DNA from: Sinorhizobium sp. 6-70
GTDB taxonomy: Bacteria; Pseudomonadota; Alphaproteobacteria; Rhizobiales; Rhizobiaceae
Assembly (NCBI RefSeq): GCF_030124375.1
Contig: NZ_JASKLS010000003.1
Coordinates: forward strand, 106,052 to 170,051
Length of the DNA: 64,000 bases
Direction: 5' to 3'
The position numbers and the translations under genes are program-made. Below, one piece after another: positions 41,336-50,229 of the stretch (its first letter is position 1; every line of letters starts with the position of its first letter). The notes below the pieces were generated by a model. It searched no databases, was not told the origin of the DNA, and saw only the letters and a list, made by a program, of their open reading frames with translations.

Positions 41336-42118
41336 CTACCTCAGCAGGCCCTGGCCTCCGTCGATCCAGATTGGGCTGCCGGTGACGTGCCGCGCGTCAT
41401 CTGAAACCAGGAATCGAATAACTTCCGCAACGTCTTCACTGCGGCCGGGTTTGCCGCCGGTGATCGGGATCTCGCCCTGCGGCCACTCGACCGGTATCGC
41501 GGCCTCCTTCGCATGGCGTCGGCGGGTGTTCTCATCGATCTCGGTCTGAATCTCTCCGGGGCAGACGGCGTTCACGCGAATGCGGTGCCTGGCCAATTCG
41601 AGCGCGAGTTGCTGGACGATCGCCACTTGCGCCGCCTTGGTGGCTGTGTATGCGGTCGCTCCCGGCGTGGTGAAGGTCCGGGTACCGTTGATCGATGAGA
41701 CGACGACGATCGCGCCGCCGCCGTTTTCCTTGAGATGGGGAACGGTCATATGCAGCGTCAGAAACGTACCGCGCAGATTGACGGCGATGGTCTCGTCCCA
41801 TTCATGCGGCTTCAAGTCATCGATCGGCGCCCAGGCCCCGTTGATGCCGGCATTGGCGACGACGACATCGAGATGCTCGAATTCGCGGAGCAGTATCTTC
41901 ACCGCGTTGCGCATCGCGAGTTCGTCCGCCACATCGGCTTCGAGCACCAATGCCTGGCCCCCGGCGGCAGCGATCTCCGACGCGCAATCTTCCAGCTTCG
42001 AGCGGGTGCGGCCGAGCAGGCCGACCTTCATTCCGTCGGCGGCAAGCGCAAGTGCGGTGGCGCGTCCGATGCCGGATCCCGCGCCGGTGATCAAGGCGAC
42101 AGACGATCCGCGCGCCAT
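41336..42118 (-). CDS. SDR-family oxidoreductase
   Basis: 260 residues. The Rossmann motif is ALITGAGSGIGRATALALAA. The active site has VVSSINGTRTFTTPGATAYT with the adjacent TATKAAQ, then NAVCPGEIQTEID and GSPIWIDGGQGLLR. The substrate is unknown. No EcfG-type site lies directly upstream; the gene is 3 bp after the next gene on the same strand and probably shares its promoter. Confidence 0.85.
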   Translation of the reverse strand: MARGSSVALITGAGSGIGRATALALAADGMKVGLLGRTRSKLEDCASEIAAAGGQALVLEADVADELAMRNAVKILLREFEHLDVVVANAGINGAWAPIDDLKPHEWDETIAVNLRGTFLTLHMTVPHLKENGGGAIVVVSSINGTRTFTTPGATAYTATKAAQVAIVQQLALELARHRIRVNAVCPGEIQTEIDENTRRRHAKEAAIPVEWPQGEIPITGGKPGRSEDVAEVIRFLVSDDARHVTGSPIWIDGGQGLLR

Positions 42119-42121
42119 GGA

Positions 42122-42520
<399 letters not shown>

Positions 42521-42526
42521 CTACGC

Positions 42527-42552
42527 AAACGGCTTCGCTGGCGTTTGGTTCC
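42527..42552 (-). promoter_or_regulatory. EcfG-type promoter for the [15 protein letters not shown]/SDR operon
   Basis: Minus strand GGAAC (42552-42548), 17 nt, GTTT (42530-42527). Confidence 0.75.
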
Positions 42553-42595
42553 AGCGACGCCGGATGTGCTCACGAGGCTGCTGCGGCCGTCGTCG

Positions 42596-43021
42596 TTATG
42601 CTCTTCCCGTGGGCTGCCGCTCGACTGCTCGCAATATCTTCTCGTGCAGGGCGCGATCTTCCTCGTTTTGGGCGTATTCCTTGAGGATCTCGGTGATGCG
42701 CTTGAGTTCCTGCTCCTCAAGCTCCTCGATGCCGATATATTCGTTCTCGGCCGAGCTCGTCAGGATGAGTTCGTCGAGCTTCGCCTGGACTGCCGTGGCG
42801 TCGCGGTTTTGGGAATTTTGCAGAACGAAAACCATGAGGAAGGTGATTATCGTCGTGCCTGTGTTCACGACCAGTTGCCAGGTTTCGGAAAAACCGAACA
42901 GCGGGCCTGTGGCACCCCAAAGGACGACCGCGGCCACGGCAAGGGCGAAGGTAACGGGCCGCCCGGAGTATTCCGCAACAACGGTCGAGAATTTGGTGAA
43001 CGCATTGATCTTTCTGGACAT
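42596..43021 (-). CDS. Low-affinity iron permease family membrane protein
   Basis: 141 residues. Two membrane segments (VTFALAVAAVVLWGATGPLF and LVVNTGTTIITFLMVFVLQN) are followed by NSQNRDATAVQAKLDELI, the signature of the Pfam low-affinity iron permease family. A Glu/Lys-rich coiled tail completes it. Despite the name, transport by the short bacterial members is unproven. The ATG at 43021 begins the conserved region; the longer frame to 43216 would lie upstream of the predicted promoter. Confidence 0.85.
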   Translation of the reverse strand: MSRKINAFTKFSTVVAEYSGRPVTFALAVAAVVLWGATGPLFGFSETWQLVVNTGTTIITFLMVFVLQNSQNRDATAVQAKLDELILTSSAENEYIGIEELEEQELKRITEILKEYAQNEEDRALHEKILRAVERQPTGRA

Positions 43022-43051
43022 TCGAGACACCCGGCGGTCGTTCGATTCCGA

Positions 43052-43078
43052 TAACACGCCAGCGCGGGAAAGAGTTCC
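43052..43078 (-). promoter_or_regulatory. EcfG-type promoter for the iron-permease-family gene (18-nt spacer)
   Basis: Minus strand GGAAC (43078-43074), 18 nt, GTTA (43055-43052). It is the rightmost EcfG-type site found and marks the edge of the stress island. Confidence 0.5.
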
Positions 43079-43154
43079 ACGCGCCCGACTGTCCAGGAAT
43101 GAGAGGCGGCGAGAGAGGGCTGGGCCCTGTGGGGGGCAGAAGCTTCGGCTCGCC

Positions 43155-43925
43155 TTATCCTTCGAGGATTTGCTCGAGCGTCGCGGCGTCTTCGAAGAAT
43201 GCCATCGGATCGTCATTTGCCACGAATTCCAACATGGCGAAACGCCGCCCGGTCCAGCGGGATGCAGGCATGGCGGCCAGAACCGCCCGCCAGTAATCCG
43301 ACGCCGCCTTCAGGGGGAAGCGCTTGCGGGCGGCATCCCAGGCGAAGACATGGACATGGGAGACATGCTGGCCAATTTGAGCGACCTCGGTCAGGGCATC
43401 GCCAAGCGGAAGCCCGGGCCGGGGCTGCCAATAGAGATAGACATTGTCGTGCCAGATCGCTTCGATCAGGCGCCGCGCAGAATCCGTCCCATCTGTCAAA
43501 GACTGCGGGTGGTACTCCAACGACACGGTGACCCCATGCCGCGCGGCTTCCGCACCCATGTCGCGGATTGCAGCCGCTGCAGCGTGCCTTTCACCGGCGC
43601 TGTAATCTTTGGAATCGCGCTGGCGTGTGCCGGGCCAGATGCGGATATTCGAGGCTCCAAGCGCGATCGCACTATCGAGGGCGTGCCGGAAGATGGAGAG
43701 GTCATCGGTGGGCGGAGCAACGTAGGAACCGTAGGACGTTGCCAAGCCCGCCTTTTCCGAGATACGCCCGACGTGCCGGGCGATCGGCTCGTCCCCCGGA
43801 GGGACATGGGCGTCGCCCGCCCACTCGATCGCGGCAAGCCCCGCTTCCGCCGCGAGCTCCACGATCCTGTCCGCAGGCAGGCTGCGGAACGTGACCGTGC
43901 AGAGCCCGGGTTCGAACGTGCTCAT
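43155..43925 (-). CDS. Sugar phosphate isomerase/epimerase (xylose-isomerase-like TIM barrel)
   Basis: 256 residues. Features of AP-endonuclease-2/IolE-like barrels are visible: AAIEWAGDAHVPPGD, LGASNIRIWPGTRQ, the metal-site glutamate in VTVSLEYHPQSLTDG, HVSHVHVFAWD, and FAMLEFVANDDP. It probably isomerises or epimerises a sugar or its acid. It overlaps the upstream dehydrogenase gene by 4 bp and is the last gene of the LacI-headed operon. Confidence 0.82.
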   Translation of the reverse strand: MSTFEPGLCTVTFRSLPADRIVELAAEAGLAAIEWAGDAHVPPGDEPIARHVGRISEKAGLATSYGSYVAPPTDDLSIFRHALDSAIALGASNIRIWPGTRQRDSKDYSAGERHAAAAAIRDMGAEAARHGVTVSLEYHPQSLTDGTDSARRLIEAIWHDNVYLYWQPRPGLPLGDALTEVAQIGQHVSHVHVFAWDAARKRFPLKAASDYWRAVLAAMPASRWTGRRFAMLEFVANDDPMAFFEDAATLEQILEG

Positions 43926-44932
43926 GCCATGCGCTCCAGGTCACTCTTGCGAATCTCGTAAAGCAGCGGCCTGCCTTCGACGAACCGCGCGATTTCATCG
44001 GCCGCCATCTCGCCGAGGCGCGTGCGTTCAAGGCCGACAGCGCCAGCGATGTGCGGGGTCAGGAAGACGTTCGGGAGGTCGTAAAAGAGAGAGCCTCTTT
44101 CCGGCACTTCGGGATGGGTGACGTCGATGACGGCATTGATCGTGCCGGTCTTCAGCTTGTCGATAAGTGCGGCTTCGTCCACGAGTGCACCTCGCGCCGT
44201 GTTGATCAAGGTCGCGCTGTCCTTCATGAGGGATAATCGTCGTGCGTCGATCATGTGTCGGGTCTCGGGCAGCGACGGCGCATGCAGAGACACGATGTCC
44301 GCGCGCGCCATCAAGGTATCAAGATCGACCTTCTCGACGTTGAGGGCGGAGGCGGCATCTCGTCCGACCAGCGGATCATAGAGCAGCACCTGATAGTCGA
44401 AAGGACGAAGAAGCTCGATCACCCGTCTGCCGATCCGGGACGCGCCGACGATTCCGATTGTGCGGCGATAGTTGCCGATCGGCTGACCCTGCAGGAGATA
44501 GGTGCGGGTGCGGTCCCGGTCGGCGGCGTAGAGATCGCGGAACCGGAAAACCTGCTTGCCGGCAAAAATGATTGCGGCAAGTGTGAACTCGGCGACCGGC
44601 ACCGCATTGGCCTCGGCCGCATGGCTGACGGCCACGCCTGCGTCGAAGACGCAATCGTCGATCAGCCCCTTGACCGTTCCGGCCGCGTGCACGATGAGGC
44701 GGAGGCGCGGCGCGGCAGCAAGCGCCGCGCTGTCGAACAGGGGTGCGCCCCAGCCCGTCACCAGGATTTCCGTTTCAGCCAGCAGCCGGTTTGCCCGGTG
44801 ATCGCCGAACTCCGTCATCGGCCGCTGATCCAGCACACGCCCGAGACTGTCGAATCTGGTTAGAAGCTCTGGTGTGAGGACGTATCGCGTCCTTTCGGGC
44901 TGCATCGCAAAGGCAATTGCGGGGCGCGTCAT
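43922..44932 (-). CDS. D-isomer-specific 2-hydroxyacid dehydrogenase
   Basis: 336 residues. The NAD-binding motif is TIGIVGASRIGRRVIELL. The catalytic arginine is in INTARGALVDEAALI, and the histidine in FLTPHIAGAVGLERTRLGEM. It resembles phosphoglycerate- and hydroxypyruvate-reductase-type enzymes acting on sugar-derived hydroxy acids. Four-base overlaps with both neighbours (ATGA at each end) make it a core operon member. The substrate is unknown. Confidence 0.87.
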   Translation of the reverse strand: MTRPAIAFAMQPERTRYVLTPELLTRFDSLGRVLDQRPMTEFGDHRANRLLAETEILVTGWGAPLFDSAALAAAPRLRLIVHAAGTVKGLIDDCVFDAGVAVSHAAEANAVPVAEFTLAAIIFAGKQVFRFRDLYAADRDRTRTYLLQGQPIGNYRRTIGIVGASRIGRRVIELLRPFDYQVLLYDPLVGRDAASALNVEKVDLDTLMARADIVSLHAPSLPETRHMIDARRLSLMKDSATLINTARGALVDEAALIDKLKTGTINAVIDVTHPEVPERGSLFYDLPNVFLTPHIAGAVGLERTRLGEMAADEIARFVEGRPLLYEIRKSDLERMA

Positions 44933-46782
44933 GGCATTCGTCCGGGCGCGTCCATTGCGCTCACGCGCTCGCCTTGATTCGCGAGGACACGCAACGCGTC
45001 AATGTCTGGACTGGCCGGCGGCCTCGTCCACTCACCTGAAATGGCGGAGGTGTCGCGAACGGCCAACACGGCACAGCGCAGAATGGTCTCGCCGGCCGGT
45101 ATGGTTGCGCGCAGTTGCGGCACCAGCGTCTTTGCGAAGATCAGGTTGGTGTTTGGCGGCGCCTTCTGAGCCAGGCCTTCACGCGCAACGGACGAGCCGA
45201 GATCGCAGATCCCGCTGAAATCCTCCGCGCCGATCGCATGGGCTACGCCGGGAGCCGAGAAAAGCGTGTCGGCCTCGAAGTCTCGTCGGGCGATGGCGAA
45301 GCCGCCTTCAGCTGTTTCGAGCTCCCTCGCTGTCGTGATCCGATGCACCCGCACATGCCAGGGCGCCGACGGCAGCAGCCAGGTTTCGACCACGACGTCC
45401 GGCCAGGGCGACCATTTCGAATAGAGCACATTGCCGGCCAAGCGGGCCTCGTCATTGCTCTCGCGCACCCGGTAGTGAATGCCGTCGTCGCTGAAAGCGA
45501 GCATGGAATCGAAGGCACCGCCGGCAAAAGCCCGTTCGTCGCTCTCGACGCTGAAGCCGTAGCGCGTCGAATAGGCGAATTTCGCGTATTTCTCCGGGCC
45601 GAACCGCATCTGCCGGTTTTCCTGGCCCGAGGAAAGTGCCACCACATCGCCCTGGCAAGGCATCATCACCATGCCCGGATGGCGAAGGGGAACCGTCTCG
45701 TCGAGCGGCGCCGGAGGCGTTTCCGGGGTCGTCCAGAACGGATGGTCTTCGCCGATTGCGAGCGGCAGGAAGGCCTTGAATGCCCAGTAGGGCGAGCCGG
45801 CGGAATTGTAGTTTTCCGACATCAGGAGGTTCGGATAGCCGTAACCGATCGACAGCACGCCATCGCGGTGAGTCATCGGCTTGTCCGCCCACCATCGGAG
45901 GTGGCGAAGGCAAAGGCCCTTGATCTCGCCCCAGGGCAATGCCTCAAGATCGGCAAAGGCGAGCGCCGACCAGAAGCCCGCACAGGCGAAACGGTAAGTC
46001 AGGCTGCGGCCGAAGGGGAGGGTCGCGCCGTCCTGCCCGAACCAGTGGCGGAAATCCTGTGCAAAGGCGAGGGCTCGCTCGCGGTAACGCTTCGCATAGT
46101 CGTCGTCGACGAGCCGCGAATAGATCAGGCCGTAGAAGTGCATGGCAAAGGGGATGTAGTGGTCGATGCGCCGGACATTGCCATCGCGATACCAGCCATC
46201 CGCAATGTAGAAACCTTCGAGTTCGGAGAGATATTGCTTGGTCAGGCTGCGGTCGTATTCGATGCCGAGACGATCGAGTGCGATGTCGACGAATATGCGG
46301 AAGAACTTCCAGTTGTTGTCGGCATAGTCGAACTGACGGGCATGGATGAGATAGGCGACGAGGTTGTTTCTTGCCCGAGGACTCAGCGGATCCCAAATTT
46401 TTTCCGGCACCAGGGCAAGCGCAAAGCCGAGCGCAGCGAGCTCGACCATGCGCTGGTCCCGACCGTTGACCGCGCCCCAATATTCCGGATGGTTCGGGTC
46501 GGTGCCATTGGCGATCCCGTCTGCATAACGGTCCCAGTGGGCGAAGTAGCCGCCGCCGGCGCTGAAAGGCGCAAGCCCCCAAAGCGGCCTTGCGAAACCT
46601 TCGAGATCAGCGGCGGCGCGGTCGAAATGAGCGGCGGCGGCGTCGAGGCGAACGCGGGCGTTTCCCTCGGAAAAATATGGCAGCAGCGGATTGAAGAGAT
46701 CGATCAGGGCGCGCTGCATGTCACTGCGCGTTGCAAGCGGATTGGAGCCGAGCGGATTGGCCGCGGCAGGATCATAGGTCAT
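44929..46782 (-). CDS. DUF2264 domain-containing protein
   Basis: 617 residues, the usual full length. The N-terminal two thirds is an alpha-helical (alpha/alpha-toroid-like) part with HWDRYADGIANGTDPNHPEY, FADLEALPWGEIKGLCLRHL and SENYNSAGSPYWAFKAFLPL. The last third is beta-rich. DUF2264 proteins occur in polysaccharide-utilisation clusters and may be glycoside hydrolases or lyases acting on oligosaccharides; activity is not established. No signal peptide, so it would act on imported sugars. The frame continues far upstream, but the ATG at 46782 overlaps the lacI stop and begins the domain. Confidence 0.87.
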   Translation of the reverse strand: MTYDPAAANPLGSNPLATRSDMQRALIDLFNPLLPYFSEGNARVRLDAAAAHFDRAAADLEGFARPLWGLAPFSAGGGYFAHWDRYADGIANGTDPNHPEYWGAVNGRDQRMVELAALGFALALVPEKIWDPLSPRARNNLVAYLIHARQFDYADNNWKFFRIFVDIALDRLGIEYDRSLTKQYLSELEGFYIADGWYRDGNVRRIDHYIPFAMHFYGLIYSRLVDDDYAKRYRERALAFAQDFRHWFGQDGATLPFGRSLTYRFACAGFWSALAFADLEALPWGEIKGLCLRHLRWWADKPMTHRDGVLSIGYGYPNLLMSENYNSAGSPYWAFKAFLPLAIGEDHPFWTTPETPPAPLDETVPLRHPGMVMMPCQGDVVALSSGQENRQMRFGPEKYAKFAYSTRYGFSVESDERAFAGGAFDSMLAFSDDGIHYRVRESNDEARLAGNVLYSKWSPWPDVVVETWLLPSAPWHVRVHRITTARELETAEGGFAIARRDFEADTLFSAPGVAHAIGAEDFSGICDLGSSVAREGLAQKAPPNTNLIFAKTLVPQLRATIPAGETILRCAVLAVRDTSAISGEWTRPPASPDIDALRVLANQGERVSAMDAPGRMP

Positions 46783-47804
46783 GAGCGCTGTCCTTTGTCT
46801 AGCGTGCCGCCATGTACCGGGATGACCGCGTGGGACACGTGCCGGGCGGGAGCTTCCGGGTGACGGAAGCGGAAGTGCATCATGCCGACCGCCTCGCGGC
46901 CGAGGCCCACGCGATCGACACGCATCGTCGCAAGCCGTGGACTGGCCATCTCTGCGCAGGGCAGGTCGTCGAAGCCGACGATGGCGAAATCGTCGGGCAC
47001 CCTGAGGCCGAGTTCGGTCACAGCTTCGAGCACGCCGACGGCGACAAAGTCGTTCATGCAGAAGGCGGCCGAGAAGCCGGGATCCTCCTTGAGTGCGGCG
47101 AGTGTCGCCGCATGCGCCTCGACGCTCGCATTGGTCTCGAACGGCAAGCGGATCACGCGCGCCTCGCCTCCAACCGAAGCGACTGCCGTTTCGAAGCCGC
47201 GTATGCGTTCGCGGATCGTCTGGCGATCCGATCCGGTCAGGTGGAGGATGCGGCGGTGGCCGGCGTCGATGAGCCGCTGCGTCGCGGCATAGGCGCCGAA
47301 GAAGTTCGACGGCGAGACGCCGTCGAAGCGCAGTTGAGGGTCGGTGCCGTTGACGAGTATCACCGGCGTACGGCTTTCCATCAGCCACGCACTGAGCGGC
47401 TCACCGGGGTCGATGCCGACCAGAAACAGCCCTTGCGCTCCGACGGATCCCATCAGATCCCTGACAGTCCCGGGTGTAGCCTTGGCCTCGCTGACGAGGC
47501 GAATGTCAAAAGGAATGCCCTGCAGGGCTGCCTCGGAGCGCAAGCCCTCGACAATACCCTCGTAAAAGATGCTCAAAACCCCGGTGACGCCATTGCTCGC
47601 GATCAGCGCCAAGGTCCCGGGGGTCGCCCTCGGGCCGGTCTTTAGTGGATAGCCGAGCTCACTGGCAACCTTCAGGATCAGTTGGCGGACGTCTTCGCTG
47701 ATGCCGGGTTCGTTCGAGAGAACACGCGACACGGTGGAGACCGAAACCCCGGCGCGGGTGGCGATGTCGGATTGGCGGAATCGTTTTGTAGGTGCTTCAC
47801 TCAT
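46779..47804 (-). CDS. LacI-family transcriptional regulator
   Basis: 341 residues. The helix-turn-helix is SDIATRAGVSVSTVSRVLSN with ISEDVRQLILKVASELGY as hinge region. The effector domain is type-1 periplasmic-binding-like (ILHLTGSDRQTIRERIRGF, FAIVGFDDLPCAEMASP). It heads the four-gene minus-strand operon and diverges from the sugar-binding protein gene, so it probably controls both. It overlaps DUF2264 by 4 bp. The unusually long open frame upstream of 47804 is antisense to the binding-protein gene and not part of it. Confidence 0.93.
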   Translation of the reverse strand: MSEAPTKRFRQSDIATRAGVSVSTVSRVLSNEPGISEDVRQLILKVASELGYPLKTGPRATPGTLALIASNGVTGVLSIFYEGIVEGLRSEAALQGIPFDIRLVSEAKATPGTVRDLMGSVGAQGLFLVGIDPGEPLSAWLMESRTPVILVNGTDPQLRFDGVSPSNFFGAYAATQRLIDAGHRRILHLTGSDRQTIRERIRGFETAVASVGGEARVIRLPFETNASVEAHAATLAALKEDPGFSAAFCMNDFVAVGVLEAVTELGLRVPDDFAIVGFDDLPCAEMASPRLATMRVDRVGLGREAVGMMHFRFRHPEAPARHVSHAVIPVHGGTLDKGQRS

Positions 47805-47808
47805 ATCG

Positions 47809-47880
47809 CAAATGTTACGCAAACAACGCAAATTTGCAAGAGAGGAACAATTTCTTGCATAAACCGGATTTTTGCATAAG
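47809..47880. promoter_or_regulatory. Candidate LacI-type operator region
   Basis: The intergenic DNA holds GCAAATTTGC, a perfect 10-bp palindrome at 47828-47837, flanked by further GCAAA words, and two copies of TTGCATAA (47854-47861 and 47872-47879). Its place between divergent lacI and binding-protein genes is where an operator is expected. Which element is bound is not known. Confidence 0.45.
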
Positions 47881-47951
47881 CTTGTTGCCGAACTTTGGTC
47901 CGCCGGACGCTGGAGGAGAGCGCGAGGCAGATAACGAGAGGGAGGACTGGC

Positions 47952-49238
47952 ATGCGACTCAATCGACGCACATTCATGCTCGGCGCGGCAGGCGCGACTG
48001 CTGGCATTACGCTTGGCTCCGGTGGCCTGCGGCCCACCTTTGCGGCAGAAGACGTAAATCTGCGCGCCATGTGGTGGGGCTCCAACGATCGTTCGAAGCG
48101 AACATTGAGCGTTGCCAAGCTGTTCCAGGAGAAGAACCCCGGCATCGCCGTTGTCGGCGAGAGTCTCAGCGGTGACGGCTACTGGACAAAGCTCGCGACG
48201 CAGATGGCCGGTCGCTCCATCGCGGATGTCTTCCAGCTCGAACCAAATACGATTTCGGACTACTCGAAGCGCGGCGCCTGCCTCGCCCTCGATCCATTCA
48301 TCGCTTCGGTGCTGGATGTGAAGGGTTTCGGCGAGGACGTGCTGAAGCTGACGACCGTGGACGGCAAGCTCTGGGGCATCGGCCTCGGCCTCAACTCCTT
48401 TGCCCTGTTTTACGATGCCGATGCCTTCGCGAAAGCAGGCATCACCCCTCCCGGGCTTGATACCACCTGGTCGGAATACGCCGACATCGCGGTCGAGATG
48501 GCGAAGGCGACCGGCAAGGGCGGCGGGCCGTATGCCGCTCGCTACACCTATGTCTTCGATGCCTGGCTCAGGCAACGTGGCAGCAGTCTCTTCAATGAAA
48601 GCGGGCTGGGCTTCGGCGTCGAAGAGGCCAAGGAGTGGTACGCCTACTGGGAAGACCTGCGCAAGCGGGGCGGCACCGTGGGCGCCGACATCCAGACGCT
48701 CGACCAGAATACGATCGACACCAACTGCCTGGCGCTCGGCTATTCGGCGATCGGCATGGCCTATTCGAACCAGATGGTCGGCTACCAGCTCATCATGAAG
48801 AATAAGCTCGGCATCGGCATGCTGCCGCGCGCCGAGAAGGGCGGCCCCTCCGGCCACTATTATCGCCCCGCGCTGATCTGGAGCGTCGGCGCGACCACGG
48901 AGCATGGCGAAGAAGCCGCCAAGTTCATCAGTTTCTTCGTTAACGACGTCGAGGCCGGCAAGATCCTCGGGGTCGAACGCGGCGTGCCGATGTCGCCCAC
49001 AGTTCGTGAGGCAATCCTGCCGCAGCTCAACCCGACGGAAGCCGAAACGGTGAAATACATCAACGCGCTGAAGGACCAGGTCGGCAGCTATCCGCCCCCG
49101 GCACCGCTTGGAGCGACGGAGTTCGACCATCGCGTATTTCGACCGATCGCAGACGAGCTCGCGTTCGACCGCATATCGGTCGCGGACGCGGCCGAGCGTT
49201 TGGTCGGCGAGGGAAAGTCGACGGTCCGCGCCGGCTGA
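47952..49238 (+). CDS. Sugar ABC transporter substrate-binding protein (Tat-exported, orphan)
   Basis: 428 residues. The N terminus has a twin-arginine signal (RLNRRTFMLGAAGATAG) and a likely cleavage after FAA. The mature protein is an extracellular solute-binding type-1 protein (LFQEKNPGIAVVGESLSGDG, GIGLGLNSFALFYDADAF, and a C-terminal GVERGVPMSPTVREAI). No permease or ATPase gene is adjacent. It is clearly related to the binding protein at 63378-64000, whose permeases may serve both. It is divergent from lacI and probably LacI-controlled. Confidence 0.92.
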   Translation: MRLNRRTFMLGAAGATAGITLGSGGLRPTFAAEDVNLRAMWWGSNDRSKRTLSVAKLFQEKNPGIAVVGESLSGDGYWTKLATQMAGRSIADVFQLEPNTISDYSKRGACLALDPFIASVLDVKGFGEDVLKLTTVDGKLWGIGLGLNSFALFYDADAFAKAGITPPGLDTTWSEYADIAVEMAKATGKGGGPYAARYTYVFDAWLRQRGSSLFNESGLGFGVEEAKEWYAYWEDLRKRGGTVGADIQTLDQNTIDTNCLALGYSAIGMAYSNQMVGYQLIMKNKLGIGMLPRAEKGGPSGHYYRPALIWSVGATTEHGEEAAKFISFFVNDVEAGKILGVERGVPMSPTVREAILPQLNPTEAETVKYINALKDQVGSYPPPAPLGATEFDHRVFRPIADELAFDRISVADAAERLVGEGKSTVRAG

Positions 49239-49269
49239 GGCCGAACCCGATCATGTCAACTGGAGTGGC

Positions 49270-49299
49270 ACCCCCTCTGTCCGGTAGCGCAGAGGGGGT
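49270..49299 (+). terminator. Hairpin after the binding-protein gene
   Basis: ACCCCCTCTG (49270-49279) pairs with CAGAGGGGGT (49290-49299) over a 10-nt loop. There is no long T tract, so it is either a weak terminator or a short member of the CCCCCTCTG palindrome family seen again at 52831. Confidence 0.55.
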
Positions 49300-49320
49300 A
49301 TTTACGCAGCCCGAACGAGA

Positions 49321-49419
49321 GCCATTCCAGGAAAAGTGTGTAACGGTTTTCCGTCCGGAATTGCGTATTTTCAAAGAGTTAGATCATTCCATTGTTTCAA
49401 TGAAACAATGAAATGATCT
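49321..49419 (-). repeat. Second intergenic palindromic repeat, copy B
   Basis: CCATTCCAGG and CCGGAATTGCG form one palindrome (about 49322-49364), then CAAAGAGTTAG, then AGATCATTCCATTGTTTC against GAAACAATGAAATGATCT (49381-49419). It is homologous, in opposite orientation, to 19649-19744. It ends 5 bp from the udh stop codon, just as copy A abuts glgA. Confidence 0.8.
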
Positions 49420-49423
49420 GGTT

Positions 49424-50215
49424 CTAATCCCCGGCGTGGGTCTTGACCGTGGCGAGGCGACCGCCCTGGTACTTGCTGCCGTCCGTGGGTCCATGCTCGC
49501 GCCGCTCGATTGCCTGGCGAAAAGGCTCGCTGCTGTCCGTCGGTTGCCAGCCGAGGAAATCGGCATGCGCGTTCGACCACCAGGCATCCCGGTTCGCCGA
49601 GGCGCCGTACAGCACCAGATAGCCGATGGCCGGAGCCTCGAGAAGCCTGCGCACCAGCGACAGGAAATCACGCGGGCTCAGCCAGGTAGAAAGCATGCGC
49701 TGGTTTCTCGGCTCGGGGAAGCAACTGCCAATTCTGAGACAAGCCGTCTCCAGGCCGTATTTGTCGAAGTAAAGCCGGGCAAGATCCTCGCCGAAGCACT
49801 TGCTGACGCCGTAAAGACTGTCCGGCCGACGAGGCGAGGTGTGGTCGAGCGTCTCGCCGATGCGGTGAAAGCCTGTCACATGGTTGGTGCTTGCGAAGAT
49901 GATGCGCCGGACGCCTGCCTTTCGCGCCGCCTCGTAAAGATTGTAGGTGCCGAGGATGTTGGCCTGAAGCAGCCCGTCGAAATCGGCTTCGACGGAGATC
50001 GCGCCAAGGTGCAGGATCGTATCGCAGTCGCGCGTGAGATCATCGACGGCCTGCGGGTCGGCGAGGTCGCACCGGACTACTTCCTCGCCATCCTCGGCCG
50101 GGGCAAGATCGGCGATATCCGAAAGGCGCAGGACCTCCACACAACCTTTCAAGCCGTGCCGGACATGGCGGCCCAGGGCACCTCCTGCTCCCGTCACCAG
50201 CAGCCGCGTCGTCAT
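49424..50215 (-). CDS. udh: Uronate dehydrogenase
   Basis: 263 residues, the length of characterised Agrobacterium-type uronate dehydrogenases. The N-terminal NAD motif is LLVTGAGGALGRHVRHGL. The extended-SDR active site is IIFASTNHVTGFH plus LYGVSKCFGEDLARLYFDKY, with SCFPEPRNQRMLSTWLSP and GASANRDAWWSN following. It oxidises D-galacturonate or D-glucuronate to the aldaro-lactone. The ATG at 50215 follows AGGTGGGA. It lies 14 bp downstream of the dehydratase gene and is co-transcribed with it. Confidence 0.87.
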   Translation of the reverse strand: MTTRLLVTGAGGALGRHVRHGLKGCVEVLRLSDIADLAPAEDGEEVVRCDLADPQAVDDLTRDCDTILHLGAISVEADFDGLLQANILGTYNLYEAARKAGVRRIIFASTNHVTGFHRIGETLDHTSPRRPDSLYGVSKCFGEDLARLYFDKYGLETACLRIGSCFPEPRNQRMLSTWLSPRDFLSLVRRLLEAPAIGYLVLYGASANRDAWWSNAHADFLGWQPTDSSEPFRQAIERREHGPTDGSKYQGGRLATVKTHAGD

Positions 50216-50229
50216 CCGTCCCACCTGTG

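Noticed and set aside
47805..49130. Upstream extension of the lacI frame giving a 783-codon protein
   Set aside because: The extension is antisense to the sugar-binding protein gene; the normal LacI helix-turn-helix begins at 47804.
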